A stretch of DNA of 64,000 bases from Bacillota bacterium. Its GTDB lineage: Bacteria; Bacillota; Clostridia; Acetivibrionales; JAEXSP01. The stretch lies in the NCBI GenBank assembly GCA_023453795.1, contig JAEXSP010000019.1:377174-441173 (forward strand). The letters are read 5' to 3'. The notes below the pieces were generated by a model. It did not search any database. It was not told the DNA's origin and saw only the letters and a program-made list of their open reading frames with translations. This document shows positions 1 through 8,873 of the stretch, one piece after another. Position numbers and translations under genes: made by a program. Each line of letters starts with the position of its first letter. Position 1 is the stretch's first letter.

Positions 1-582
1 AATGTTTTTGGCCTCCGATACAAAGAAAGAATCGAACCTCTCGGTATGGTATTCCGAAACAAGAGCGTATGAAAACAATGTAATATAATTGTCAATCAGG
101 CATGCTGCAATTTCGCTCCTGATTTTCTTGCTTATTTCATTATTCCTCTTGCCCATTTCAACCAATTTTACTGTATAACTGCTTGTTGCATTTTTGAATT
201 TGCCTGAAGCATATGCGGCAAATCTGTTCATTGCTCCCGAACCGAGATCGGAATATATTGACAAATGATCCCTGTTCTCCTTGCCGAAATCCAACATTCC
301 CTCCAGAAGGTTGCGTACTCCCTCAAATATGGATTCTACGTTCTCCATATATTTGATATACAACTCCCCCTCTACTCTTGCGGCAACACAATCTATTACC
401 GAAAGGTAAAGCATCTCTTTGTTCTTGAAATATTTGTATAATGCACCGTTTGATATTCCGGCCTTCTCGCATATCCTTGAAATACTTGCATAATGATAGC
501 CTTCTTCAGCAAATACGCCTGCTGCCGCATTCAATATGCTTTTCTGTTTTTCAAAAGTCAATTTTTCAAAAGCACTTAACAT
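1..582 (-). CDS. TetR/AcrR-family transcriptional regulator (C-terminus beyond window)
   Basis: Reading leftward from the ATG at 582 gives 194 open codons that run off the window edge. The N-terminal 50 residues form a classic TetR DNA-binding domain: a helix rich in AFEKLTFEK, then the helix-turn-helix ISRICEKAGISNGALYKYFKNKE, interrupted here only for description, with the diagnostic LYKYF recognition helix. The rest should be the ligand-binding domain. A GGGGTGA ribosome site sits 5 bases upstream. It reads in the same direction as the APC permease gene to its right, about 145 bases away, so it may belong to that transcript or to genes beyond the edge. The ligand and targets cannot be judged. 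The family call is secure. Confidence 0.85.
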   Translation of the reverse strand, partial: MLSAFEKLTFEKQKSILNAAAGVFAEEGYHYASISRICEKAGISNGALYKYFKNKEMLYLSVIDCVAARVEGELYIKYMENVESIFEGVRNLLEGMLDFGKENRDHLSIYSDLGSGAMNRFAAYASGKFKNATSSYTVKLVEMGKRNNEISKKIRSEIAACLIDNYITLFSYALVSEYHTERFDSFFVSEAKNI

Positions 583-675
583 TCTGTTCACCCCGATGTA
601 AAACCCCATTTTTCTGTTTAATCAAGAGCCATAAACACCGCTTTGAGTATTTATGACATACATTACCTTTTGACC

Positions 676-701
676 GGCGGCACTCATCATAGAGTACCGC
701 C
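676..701 (-). terminator. Hairpin after the APC permease gene
   Basis: A 10-base stem with one mismatch (GGCGGCACTC against GAGTACCGCC) closes a 6-base loop just beyond the permease stop codon. The following leftward sequence is only weakly T-rich, so termination is plausible but not canonical. Confidence 0.35.
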
Positions 702-728
702 TTAATTAATACTGACTTAGGTCATGAA

Positions 729-2162
729 TCACAATCCCTTTTGCACAGCTACCTTATCACTGACTATATTGACATCCTTTTTGACCTGTGCCGATAAGCC
801 GCTGTTTTTTGCATTAGCTATTGCATACCATGCACCGCCTACAACCAGCCATCCAAGGAATATGAACGGGAATAGATTGTACGGATAGGCCGGAAGAGGA
901 TAAACGCTTCCAACTATAGGTATCATCAGTATCGCCATTGTTATTAGTGCAATTATTACATTCTTCACTTTCAATTCCTTTTGTTTTTTAAGGAAAACAG
1001 GTACACCAAGAACAATCATTGCATAGCTGAAGAGGAAGCCTAATGTCGCTATCGTACCAACCCAACCGAAAATATCCATCAAGCTGCATTTCAGAGCAAC
1101 CATTATTGCCGGTATAATGAAGGTTATCAGTGATATTACTGTTGAAGCGATATGCGGAGTCTCATTTTTTTCATGAGTCTGTGCAAGTGAAGAATGCAGT
1201 ATTTTATTACGTCCCATTGTCATAAGAATTCTTCCGCAGGCTGTCATGCAAGCTACAACACAGGACCAGAAGCTTATTATTGCACCAAGGGAAATGAATA
1301 ATCCCATAAAGCTTACGCCGTTCTTATCTGCAAGGAAACTCAAGGCTGCCGGAACCTCATTCAACTTCTCTTTGCTTCCGGAAAAGCCCATAACTTCGAT
1401 ATAAGAGAAAATTATAAATACTAAACCTACAAATACGGCACTGGTTATAACTGCTTTCGGTATGTTCTTGAGAGGATTCTTTGCTTCCGCACCTAAAGCC
1501 GTTGAACTCTCAAAGCCTACAAAGCTGAAGAATGCCAATACCAAACCGATTCTAATACTGGTGAAGGATACATCCTTTAATTGAAATTGTGCCGTATCGA
1601 TACTCGCACCATTCTTCACAAGAACAATAATCCCAAGAATAAAGATTAAACCCAGCGAAATACCTTCCATGGCAAGCATGAGCTTTGCCGACAGCTGAAT
1701 ATCCTTAACAACAAAGTACCAGGCAGCCAATATACCTATTACGCATAAAACCAATGGGGGAACACTTAAATGGAAATAACTCAAAAACTCGTTTGTAAAG
1801 TTTGAAAAGGCTGCAAGTGTCGCACATCCTGTGAGGATGTAGGCCAGTACCAAGCCCCAGCCGGAAACAAATCCCGCACCAGGTCCCAAGCCTTGAGAAA
1901 CATAAGTGTACAACGCACCCGGAGAAGCCGATCTGCGGGCAAATTGATTAATATGGTAGCCGATAAGCACTACGGCGATTGTCGCAAAAATGTATGTGAG
2001 CCAGGTTCCGTTGCCTGCTGTAGCGAATACAAGGGCTATTCCGAATGCAGGACCGCCGCTGGGAGCAATGTTCGCTATAGACTGTGCAAGCACTTCCGTG
2101 GAGGAAAGGCATTGCGATCTAAGTCCTGAATCAATTTTAGAAATTTCTTTTTTTGAACTCAT
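729..2162 (-). CDS. APC-superfamily amino-acid permease
   Basis: A 477-residue integral membrane protein with about twelve hydrophobic segments, the usual length for the APC family, which moves amino acids or amines across the cell membrane by proton symport or exchange. The first helix (about residues 25-48) carries the broken-helix motif IAPSGGPAF. Helix 6 and the loop after it (about 214-236) show FVGFESSTALGAEA and NPLKNIPKA, the signature Glu-rich turn and Pro pair of the family. A strong AAGGGGATG site precedes the ATG. It stands alone between the TetR gene and a region with no genes. The substrate cannot be read from sequence. Confidence 0.88.
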   Translation of the reverse strand: MSSKKEISKIDSGLRSQCLSSTEVLAQSIANIAPSGGPAFGIALVFATAGNGTWLTYIFATIAVVLIGYHINQFARRSASPGALYTYVSQGLGPGAGFVSGWGLVLAYILTGCATLAAFSNFTNEFLSYFHLSVPPLVLCVIGILAAWYFVVKDIQLSAKLMLAMEGISLGLIFILGIIVLVKNGASIDTAQFQLKDVSFTSIRIGLVLAFFSFVGFESSTALGAEAKNPLKNIPKAVITSAVFVGLVFIIFSYIEVMGFSGSKEKLNEVPAALSFLADKNGVSFMGLFISLGAIISFWSCVVACMTACGRILMTMGRNKILHSSLAQTHEKNETPHIASTVISLITFIIPAIMVALKCSLMDIFGWVGTIATLGFLFSYAMIVLGVPVFLKKQKELKVKNVIIALITMAILMIPIVGSVYPLPAYPYNLFPFIFLGWLVVGGAWYAIANAKNSGLSAQVKKDVNIVSDKVAVQKGL

Positions 2163-2250
2163 ATATTACATCCCCTTTATAAATAAAATAATTTTTTACA
2201 ACCCTTAGGATTAAATCCTTTTAGTTAACATTTCAAGTTAATGCTGCAAT

Positions 2251-2275
2251 AAGAGCGAGTGGTTGCTCTTTTTTT
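2251..2275 (+). terminator. Orphan terminator-like hairpin
   Basis: AAGAGC and GCTCTT pair around an 8-base loop and are followed by a run of T on the plus strand. No rightward gene ends here, so it may be left over from a lost gene or serve an unseen short transcript. Confidence 0.4.
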
Positions 2276-2334
2276 GCTTTAATTCTGAAATGCTACCAGA
2301 TGAAGCATTCTTGCGGCTTAATTAACCTAAAATT

Positions 2335-2383
2335 AAAAACAAAAAAGCCATAAACTGATTTTCCTAAGAAAATCGTTTATGGC
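2335..2383 (-). terminator. Strong intrinsic terminator downstream of the greA-like gene
   Basis: A 16-pair stem with one bulge (GCCATAAAC then GATTTTC, pairing with GAAAATC then GTTTATGGC) closes a CTAA loop. On the minus strand it runs into TTTTTTGTTTTT. It ends leftward transcription coming from 2713-3177. Apart from this and the hairpin at 2251, I see nothing in the gene-free stretch 2163-2712. Confidence 0.7.
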
Positions 2384-2712
2384 ATTCAGGGCCATCTCAA
2401 ACAGTATTCAAACCAAGATCTGCTGTTCAATATTTAATTTATGAACCTAGTATATTGCATAATTAATATTATGTCAATAACATTTTGCAATTTTTTATTT
2501 AAAATCTTTCATCAACTTCAAATTATTTATTATTAAGCCATTGAAATTAATTTCAATATGCTTGTAAAATCCTTGCAACAATTGCAAGCATGCGGTGTAG
2601 CCGGTGTTTTGAATTCAAAACTAAAAATCGAGTCATTAAAATTATATGCAGGATGCTGTAATGAACATTTCATAATTGTTATTTATGATATGATCAAATT
2701 CACCCTCTTTTT

Positions 2713-3177
2713 CTATAATATTTCCAGTATTTCAACTTTGTATGTTCCATTTGGGGCGTTGACATCAACAATATCCCCGGCTTTATGTCCGGATAATGCC
2801 TTTCCCAAATCGGATTCTATGCTTATTTTCATGCTTGCAGGGTCAAAATCCATAGTAGTTACCAGGGTTACTATATCTTCATCCCCATCTTCCACGAATT
2901 TTATTCTGGCTTTTTTGTTAATTCCCAATACTGACTTGTCTATGTCTTTTTCTTCTATTACAGTTGCTGTAGATATCATATTCATCAAGAACTGGATCCT
3001 ATCGTCATTTTTTCTGTATCTTTCACAAGCTTCCTTATACTCGGCATTTTCAGACCTATCGCCATGTGCTGCGGCTTCCGCCTTATCTCTTGCGATCTCA
3101 CCTCTTTTTACAGTCATTCTATATTCCAATTCTTCTCTTAATTTCTTCATGTTTTCTTCTGTTAGTGTATGATTCAT
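2713..3177 (-). CDS. GreA/GreB-family transcript cleavage factor
   Basis: At 154 residues this is the normal length for Gre factors, which enter the secondary channel of RNA polymerase and help it cleave backtracked RNA. The N-terminal 75 residues form the charged coiled coil. Its tip carries GDRSENAEY, so the two acidic tip residues are Asp40 and Glu43. The C-terminal half holds the FKBP-like domain with SDLGKALSGHKAGD. A perfect AGGAGG sits upstream of the ATG. It is probably a second copy or relative of the housekeeping greA, because it is not in the usual greA-lysS context. That is inference, so no symbol is given. Confidence 0.85.
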   Translation of the reverse strand: MNHTLTEENMKKLREELEYRMTVKRGEIARDKAEAAAHGDRSENAEYKEACERYRKNDDRIQFLMNMISTATVIEEKDIDKSVLGINKKARIKFVEDGDEDIVTLVTTMDFDPASMKISIESDLGKALSGHKAGDIVDVNAPNGTYKVEILEIL

Positions 3178-3238
3178 ATTGCTTCAATCCTCCTGTGATA
3201 TGTATTGTCTCCTTTAATTATACCACTAAATTAAAAGT

Positions 3239-3610
3239 CTATTTTTCATTTCCATTTTTATCGAATTTCTTTCTTAAGGCAATTTCAGTAGGCGCAATCG
3301 GAATGCACATAACAATTAGCTGAAATAATGTAATAATTATAACGATTAATCCGAGATCATCCACATTATAATTTCTAAAAGCAGCTAATAATAGAATGGT
3401 TATTATACCCAATGGAACTCCTGTATATAACCAGGCCTTACCGAAATAACCATGTGCAAAATCCCACGTTTTCTGACTTTTCTTTGACCAGGAGGTCCTA
3501 TATCCGTATAGATCGTTTATTTTTTTCGGCGGATTAAGCTTCCATAGCAGCCCGAACCCAATCATTATAAAAGGCATTAGCAGCAATATAATCAAGAAAA
3601 ATATAAACAT
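3239..3610 (-). CDS. SdpI/YhfL-like membrane protein
   Basis: A 123-residue protein with about three membrane helices. It contains the conserved juxtamembrane block PPKKINDLYGYRT and SWSKKSQKTWDFAHGYFGK typical of the SdpI family, whose best-known member gives Bacillus immunity to the SdpC toxin. Many relatives have no known toxin partner and none is visible here. An upstream in-frame GTG at 3625 lies inside the AGGAGGG ribosome site, so the ATG at 3610 with 7-base spacing is the better start. It stands upstream of the Gre gene in the same direction, about 60 bases away. Confidence 0.75.
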   Translation of the reverse strand: MFIFFLIILLLMPFIMIGFGLLWKLNPPKKINDLYGYRTSWSKKSQKTWDFAHGYFGKAWLYTGVPLGIITILLLAAFRNYNVDDLGLIVIIITLFQLIVMCIPIAPTEIALRKKFDKNGNEK

Positions 3611-3798
3611 ATTATCCCTCCTCACCTACAATGGTATGTTATGTAAAAGGATATGTCAATTTAACAAATCAAAAAATGCTTGGCTAAAACTTGTTTATAA
3701 TTCTTTCAATTTTATTTCTTTAGGGGTAAAATATATTATGTTGCACAGTGACCTAACGTACAGCTGACGGAAGAGGTTCCAAATATAAGGAGAAGTCT

Positions 3799-4056
3799 AT
3801 GAAAAGAAAAGTCAGGTGGCTTGTATTAGCAATAGTAAGTCTTGTAATTACTTTCATTGCATTATGCTGTTTTGGATTATTGACACTGATATATCTGATA
3901 TTTTCAGGTGGGACGGTTGACGGCCAGCGTGCCCATTTCGAATCACTTTCCGGCGTTTTTCTTTTTTTTGCAATAGGTGCATTGCTGTTTACAGGTTTAG
4001 CTGTTTTAGGCTTCTATAAGTACATAAAATCTGGCAAAAATACATACATCAGCTGA
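3799..4056 (+). CDS. Small two-helix membrane protein of unknown function
   Basis: An 85-residue protein led by an AAGGAG site 6 bases before the ATG. It has two long hydrophobic helices (about residues 8-35 and 50-73), a short polar loop between them and a basic C-terminal tail. I recognise no family. It is the only rightward gene in this part and converges on the long biosynthetic operon. The ribosome site and clean hydrophobic pattern support a real gene, but it could be a recent orphan. Confidence 0.55.
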   Translation: MKRKVRWLVLAIVSLVITFIALCCFGLLTLIYLIFSGGTVDGQRAHFESLSGVFLFFAIGALLFTGLAVLGFYKYIKSGKNTYIS

Positions 4057-4065
4057 TATTACTAT

Positions 4066-4129
4066 GCTTTATTACTGATGGCATTTAATAACCACGCCAT
4101 ACTCTGACCCAAATTCACCATGTTCCTCA
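4066..4129. repeat. 64-base copy of the 3' end of the flavoprotein gene at 23839
   Basis: These 64 bases match 23849-23912 with two differences by eye. The source segment is the last part of the flavodoxin-like gene on the minus strand plus its stop region, so this is a stray gene fragment. At the source locus the same breakpoint (23848/23849) is also the exact end of a larger duplication, which suggests one recombination hotspot. Confidence 0.75.
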
Positions 4130-4158
4130 GCAAAATGCCCTTGATGGGCATTTTGCTG
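4128..4158. terminator. 13-base perfect hairpin between convergent genes
   Basis: CAGCAAAATGCCC and its complement close a TTGAT loop between the small membrane gene and the end of the biosynthetic operon. No long T run follows on either strand, so it may act as a bidirectional transcription barrier or an mRNA-stabilising end rather than a textbook terminator. Confidence 0.45.
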
Positions 4159-4224
4159 GTTACTTGATCCATTTCCCGAAAAAAGATCGGAACTATTATT
4201 TTAAGCGAACCTTAGTGAAATGTT

Positions 4225-6159
4225 CTACTCATCTAATAGGGTTGTTCGAGCCCCACCGAATCTAAAAATTCCCCTAATCGCATCCAAAAGCGGCTGATAG
4301 GTAAAATACGGGAAAAGCACTATAAGCACATAATTCATAAGATCCTTGCCAATATGGTCTTCTGACACACCGATACTTTTTAAGTAGATAAACGATATCA
4401 CCAAGATCGATAGGAATAATACAAAGTATATTTTAAAGGCCTTTGTAACGGTAGAAAAAGTTTTAATGATTGTTCCGCCATTAAGGCTCTCTACACTTGT
4501 AACTGCAAAAGATGATTTAATGCTAAAGAAGAAAGCAATCAGCCCCTTGACTATGTAGAGTGAAACACATGACATCATGATGCTGTTAAAAAAGAAACAT
4601 ATGAAGTTCTTTAAAAAGCCTCCGAATGACTTCGCATTAAAAAGCAGGAAATCCTTTGTTCTGATACTTAGCAGCAAAACTGACACGACAAAAATCATGC
4701 CTGTATCTGTAACAGGCGTATTATAAAAAGCTACACCTGTAAACACTAGTAAAACCTGCCCTACAAAAAACCATGATAAGTATATTAAACTAACGCCAAA
4801 TATGATTGTATCCAAAAAGTTGGCCCAGTCCGAATAAGGCGATTTAAGGTACATACTGAAGGATGGTGAAAAAACGCCTTTTTTAAACCAGTCTGCAATA
4901 GGATTAAATACGCTTTGCAGCGTACCAAAGCAATATCGCATAAACCTTTTTGATTCCGTTTGAAAATCCAACGTTACATATTCTCCAAAATGGCAATCCT
5001 TATGATGAATAAATTTCCCATGATATCCCTTAGAATATACTTTGAATGTAAAATCAATATCCTCAGCAACCCCCAATTCATTAAAGTAGGAAACTTCTAT
5101 CAAAACCGACTTGCGTATAAAAGCATTATGGCCTATAAAATAAACAATCCCATCCATTAGTGCTCTGCCCTGAATAATCAGTGACATAAAGTTATGCGTA
5201 AAATAGCAGCTAATTCGTGTAAAGAAATTTTCATTTTGATTTAACGGTAATGTTTTATTCTGTGTAAATCCAAGGGAAGCATCCTGTACAAATTCCGGAA
5301 CAGTGTTAATAATGGCATCAGGCGGTGTGTAGCTGTCTTTATCAAGAATTAAGATAATATCGTTTAAGCAAACATCACCTTCTGCATGGCTGTAAGAAAA
5401 TTCATTGCGGGACAATACCTTTTGTAATGCCTCTTCTCTCTTTAAGCCTTTATTCATCAAACTGATTATTTCTTCCGAGAACTTCACAGTATGATTCACA
5501 TTTCCAGCTTTCTTGAACATTCCCCTCCGGGCGGTTACTTCAATTCCTTGTATTGGTTTCGGACGCGATACGAAGCCTACTCCCTTTGACCTATAATAGT
5601 CAACTCTTTCCAGAACTTTGGCCTCCAACTCGCTTCGTTCACTTTCATCCTTACTTCTTGCCCTTTCTTCAAATCCGTACAAATCATTACCCGCCCAGAC
5701 CATTAAAGCATCATCACAAACTACCAAATTCGTTTTTCCTTTTGAAGACTTTTCATATACTCCCATAGAAATCAAAGCATATTCAATCGTATCCTTGATA
5801 ATGCTAAACGACTCTGTATATACAGGAATCAAAACAGATACATTTGTTTTCAACTGCTCAGGAGACATCTTAATGGGTGCATTGGAAAAACTCTTTGTAT
5901 TGACTACTGTTTTATACTTCAGAGCACGGGTGGCAGACGGCTTACACATCCAGAAAGCTCTTACAATCATAAGCACTACCGAAACCATAATCGGAAACAT
6001 TAAGACGCCGATTGTTACCATAAATGGGTTCAGGCTTCCCAATCTTACCTGATTTAGCATACCATAAACAATGATACCGGCACTAAAGATAAACGTTAAA
6101 ATCAATACCCATTTGATCGTGAAGCTTGTACTTAATTTGACCTTTTTATCCCTACTCAT
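4225..6159 (-). CDS. Membrane-bound family 2 glycosyltransferase, last gene of the lipid cluster
   Basis: This 644-residue protein has two N-terminal membrane helices, a cytoplasmic GT2 domain (about 105-410) and four to six C-terminal helices, the layout of cellulose-synthase-like enzymes. Catalytic and sugar-nucleotide residues are visible: Asp149-Asp150, the DKDS motif at 273-276, the EDID base motif at 366-369 and QTESKRFMRY at 400-409, a variant of the QxxRW acceptor motif. It therefore transfers sugar from a UDP- or GDP-sugar to a lipid or growing chain at the membrane. It follows the thioesterase by 20 bases with an AAGGGGG site. In this operon the most natural acceptor is the cluster's own lipid; a separate polysaccharide role is the alternative. 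Confidence 0.82.
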   Translation of the reverse strand: MSRDKKVKLSTSFTIKWVLILTFIFSAGIIVYGMLNQVRLGSLNPFMVTIGVLMFPIMVSVVLMIVRAFWMCKPSATRALKYKTVVNTKSFSNAPIKMSPEQLKTNVSVLIPVYTESFSIIKDTIEYALISMGVYEKSSKGKTNLVVCDDALMVWAGNDLYGFEERARSKDESERSELEAKVLERVDYYRSKGVGFVSRPKPIQGIEVTARRGMFKKAGNVNHTVKFSEEIISLMNKGLKREEALQKVLSRNEFSYSHAEGDVCLNDIILILDKDSYTPPDAIINTVPEFVQDASLGFTQNKTLPLNQNENFFTRISCYFTHNFMSLIIQGRALMDGIVYFIGHNAFIRKSVLIEVSYFNELGVAEDIDFTFKVYSKGYHGKFIHHKDCHFGEYVTLDFQTESKRFMRYCFGTLQSVFNPIADWFKKGVFSPSFSMYLKSPYSDWANFLDTIIFGVSLIYLSWFFVGQVLLVFTGVAFYNTPVTDTGMIFVVSVLLLSIRTKDFLLFNAKSFGGFLKNFICFFFNSIMMSCVSLYIVKGLIAFFFSIKSSFAVTSVESLNGGTIIKTFSTVTKAFKIYFVLFLSILVISFIYLKSIGVSEDHIGKDLMNYVLIVLFPYFTYQPLLDAIRGIFRFGGARTTLLDE

Positions 6160-6179
6160 ATTATCATCCCCCTTATAAC

Positions 6180-6890
6180 TTAGGAATAGGCAATTAACTT
6201 TTCGGCAATATATTTAGTTATAGTTTGAATATTTTCAAGGATGTAAAAATGCTTCCCTTCAAGGATTTTTATTTCACAGAAACCCTTCGTATGCTTTCGC
6301 CACTCATCCCCGCTGTCTCCGTCAGTCATCAAATCTCTTGCAGCATATATAACCGAAAAATCCGTATCCAATTTGTCTTTTTTAGCACTGTAGCTATAGT
6401 TCTCAATAATTTTGCAATCCGCTCTAATGAGCGGAAGATAGTTATTGAACATCTCATCAGTTTCATACACTATTTGAGGTACTCCACCAAGGCGAACTAT
6501 CTCTCTTTTAAAATCCTCATCGTTTAATTGATGGTAAACCACCCCATTATATGGAATATCAGGTGCTCCTCTTGCTGAAAAGAAAACATGTACAGGCATC
6601 TTTAGTCCCGAATTTTTTATCCTGTAAAGAAGTTCATAGGCAATCCAACTACCCATACTGTGACCAAAAATTGCATAGGGCATCTCATTAAAGTAGCCTT
6701 TCGCTTTGGTGAATACATCATCAACCGCCTCTTCAAAAGTATTATAGAAATTTTCTTCTGAACGTCTCCCCCTTCCCGCCAGTTCCAGAGGAAGTACCTC
6801 TACCCAATGCGGCAGATGCTTTTTCCACCTGTTATAAGTAGAAGCAGTGCCACCCGCACAAGGAAGGCAAAACAATCTAACCTTTTTCAC
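6180..6890 (-). CDS. Type II (editing) thioesterase
   Basis: An alpha/beta hydrolase of the GrsT/SrfAD type. Numbered from an upstream TTG at 6941, it shows the N-terminal LFCLPCAGG turn, the nucleophile in GHSMG (Ser95), an Asp in AARD (203) and the catalytic His in GKHF (231). The GTG at 6890 is the better start: it has AAGGGG 5 bases upstream and gives the usual N-terminus VKKVRLFCLP, for a 236-residue protein. The TTG has no good ribosome site. Such enzymes clear wrong acyl groups from carrier proteins, or release product. It sits between the PPTase and GT2 genes, as expected for a carrier-protein pathway. Confidence 0.88.
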   Translation of the reverse strand: MKKVRLFCLPCAGGTASTYNRWKKHLPHWVEVLPLELAGRGRRSEENFYNTFEEAVDDVFTKAKGYFNEMPYAIFGHSMGSWIAYELLYRIKNSGLKMPVHVFFSARGAPDIPYNGVVYHQLNDEDFKREIVRLGGVPQIVYETDEMFNNYLPLIRADCKIIENYSYSAKKDKLDTDFSVIYAARDLMTDGDSGDEWRKHTKGFCEIKILEGKHFYILENIQTITKYIAEKLIAYS

Positions 6891-6931
6891 AAAATCCCCT
6901 TCTTTTGTTAAAGTTGGGCCATTCAGCTTAC

Positions 6932-7615
6932 TTAACTCCAAATGGCGCTATATGCGATTTCTTGTTGAAGACAATTAAATTCACAGTACCCTTTGCGTTC
7001 TACCGCCACCGATAAATAATAACCCGGTGAAGGACTTACAGAGTGGAAAAAAAACTCATTGTTTTCACATACGCTGAAATTATCTAAAGGTACTGTTATT
7101 CCCACTCCTTTTGCCTTTACATAGGCCTCCTTCAGTGTCCAAATCTTGCATGAGATTGTATTTTGAGCTTCGTGAGGAAAGGTGCCAATATAATCAATCT
7201 CATCTGCTGAAAAAAATGAGTTACCGATTTCCAGAATATTTCTTCGTTCTTCCTCTACATCAATTCCTACAAAGGTCCCTATCGTGAAAGCACATGCTAC
7301 TAATCCCTTACAGTGAGATATATTGAAATCGATCATTTCGTTTGGGTAACCTTGGCCTTTCAAGTACGGTTTTCCGTATTGATTCCGGCTAAAATGAAGT
7401 TCTTCAGGCGCTATACTCAATTGGGCAGCCAGCTTTGATTTCAGCAAAGCCCTTCCTGTTGCGAATTTTATCCTTCTACCCAAGCTGTGGCTTCTATTAT
7501 AAATTTGCAACTCTTCTTCATCTAAAAAGTTTAGAGCACTTTCGCCTAAATCCTGCCCATTCTCCTTCTCAATGAAGGTATAATAGATATATATTTCTCC
7601 CCATTTCAATCCCAA
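6932..7615 (-). CDS. Sfp-type 4'-phosphopantetheinyl transferase
   Basis: At 227 residues it has the full two-lobe Sfp length. Mg2+ and CoA-binding motifs are clear: FATGRALLK at 51-59, GIDVEEER at 117-124 and WTLKEAYVKAKG at 159-170, with Glu163 and Lys167 catalytic. It would load the phosphopantetheine arm on the cluster ACP at 16863. The listed start is a TTG; the AAAGGAG site lies 12 bases upstream of it, while an ATT codon at 7621 has better spacing, so the first two residues are uncertain. A dedicated PPTase marks this as a self-contained secondary pathway rather than ordinary fatty-acid synthesis. Confidence 0.9.
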   Translation of the reverse strand: MGLKWGEIYIYYTFIEKENGQDLGESALNFLDEEELQIYNRSHSLGRRIKFATGRALLKSKLAAQLSIAPEELHFSRNQYGKPYLKGQGYPNEMIDFNISHCKGLVACAFTIGTFVGIDVEEERRNILEIGNSFFSADEIDYIGTFPHEAQNTISCKIWTLKEAYVKAKGVGITVPLDNFSVCENNEFFFHSVSPSPGYYLSVAVERKGYCEFNCLQQEIAYSAIWS

Positions 7616-7666
7616 AGCAATCCAAATCTCCTTTACCTGTCATGTATTCAACCTATTGATTAACGA

Positions 7667-8281
7667 TTAACCACTGAGATTTTTCATTATCTGTAAAGAT
7701 ACCTTTTCGGGTTGGCGTACACTGATACAGTTTAGAACCCTTCCAAAAGCAGACAGTATACATATTGCTGTTGTTGCAATCGTTAAGATAAAAGTTACCG
7801 GATTCACAATTGCTTTCAAATACATGTCGCATATACATGCAATCATTGGTATAAGGTAAAACATAATCGCCGCAAGCCTTCCCAAGAAATCAAACACAAA
7901 CATCCGGGAACTTTTGTTTTCTATTTTCATTACAGCTGAGGTGATTATGAATTCTGTAAGCTTCAATATAATAACCAATACAAACCAGGCAGGCATAATA
8001 CTTTTCATAATAAGGGCTGTACTTGAAAAAAGAATGAAAAGGAAGTCTGCCAAAACATCTAATACACTCCCCATCTTTGTGGTCAGACGATAGAACCTGG
8101 CAATTTTCCCGTCGATATAATCAGTTAAGTAAACCAGTAGGAATACAATAATAATAAGAACCTTGTCTTCTCTATATCCCCTTTCCAAGCCATTCAAAAT
8201 AAGCACAAATATGCCGAAAGCCATGAAAATTCTAGATATTGTAATTATATTAGGTATCTTAAAAAAGTTCTTCATTATCAT
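7667..8281 (-). CDS. CDP-alcohol phosphatidyltransferase
   Basis: A 204-residue integral membrane enzyme with about five helices. The complete family signature is present: Asp54, Asp57, Gly58, Ala61, Arg62, Gly71, Asp75 and Asp79 in the exact DxxDGxxAR...GxxxDxxxD spacing. These enzymes move a phosphatidyl (CMP-activated) group onto an alcohol such as glycerol phosphate, inositol or serine. Its ATG overlaps the flavodoxin stop by four bases (ATGA), so the two are translationally coupled. A phospholipid-building enzyme inside a polyketide-like operon is the main clue that the product ends up as a membrane lipid. The alcohol substrate cannot be told. Confidence 0.87.
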   Translation of the reverse strand: MIMKNFFKIPNIITISRIFMAFGIFVLILNGLERGYREDKVLIIIVFLLVYLTDYIDGKIARFYRLTTKMGSVLDVLADFLFILFSSTALIMKSIMPAWFVLVIILKLTEFIITSAVMKIENKSSRMFVFDFLGRLAAIMFYLIPMIACICDMYLKAIVNPVTFILTIATTAICILSAFGRVLNCISVRQPEKVSLQIMKNLSG

Positions 8282-8850
8282 TCTCCAGCAATTTTTTTGC
8301 CAAACTTAATTCCGGCTTTTTCTAAATTACCTTTTGATTTAAATTTCGTCTTCTCAAACACTTTCTGATTTCCCAGCGCATCTTCTATTTTCTTTAGATC
8401 ACTTTGATTGTTTGGATCCATGTTAAATCCAGTGGTGAAAATAACGATTTTCTTTCCTTCAGCGTTTTTAAGGCCTTTAACATAATTTACCAAAACTTTG
8501 GATACCTTATTTGCATAAGTCGCCGAGCCAAAAACGATGATAGAATATTGAGAAACATCTGTGGATAAATGTTTTCCAGGGTGATTTAGGGTAACCTCCA
8601 TCCCTGCATTGTTTAAACCCTTTGCAATTCCAAGGGCAGCTTCGCGTGTATAATTGAGCCTGCTGGGTTGGTATACAACCAGTGCCTTTTCAGATGTTGT
8701 TCCTTTCAAAACTTCTTCTTTATTACCAAAATCCCTATTGTTTAATAAGATACACACTCCTGTTGTTGCAATAACGATTAAAACACTGGCTAAAACAATG
8801 GATATACAAGCAATAGCAACTTTCATTAAAATCTTAAAAAACTTTCGCAT
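8278..8850 (-). CDS. Membrane-anchored flavodoxin-like protein
   Basis: The first 35 residues are one hydrophobic anchor after a basic start; the remaining 150 show a flavodoxin-like fold with beta-strand KALVVYQPSR, a central IIVFGSATYANKVS loop and VIFTTGF. The P-loop (PSRLNYT) departs from the TGNT pattern, so FMN binding is likely but not proven. It probably carries electrons at the membrane for a neighbour: the CrtI-like flavoenzyme 23 bases upstream, or the radical SAM enzyme, which needs a low-potential donor. AGGAGA precedes the ATG. It is coupled by a 4-base overlap to the phosphatidyltransferase. Confidence 0.72.
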   Translation of the reverse strand: MRKFFKILMKVAIACISIVLASVLIVIATTGVCILLNNRDFGNKEEVLKGTTSEKALVVYQPSRLNYTREAALGIAKGLNNAGMEVTLNHPGKHLSTDVSQYSIIVFGSATYANKVSKVLVNYVKGLKNAEGKKIVIFTTGFNMDPNNQSDLKKIEDALGNQKVFEKTKFKSKGNLEKAGIKFGKKIAGE

Positions 8851-8873
8851 AACAATCTCCTATTCTGCAATAT

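Noticed and set aside
2558..3172. A 204-codon rightward open frame
   Set aside because: It is the shadow of the GreA-family gene on the other strand, has no ribosome site and gives a composition typical of antisense frames.
7653..7838. A 61-codon frame inside the phosphatidyltransferase gene
   Set aside because: Overlaps a gene with a complete family signature; no ribosome site.
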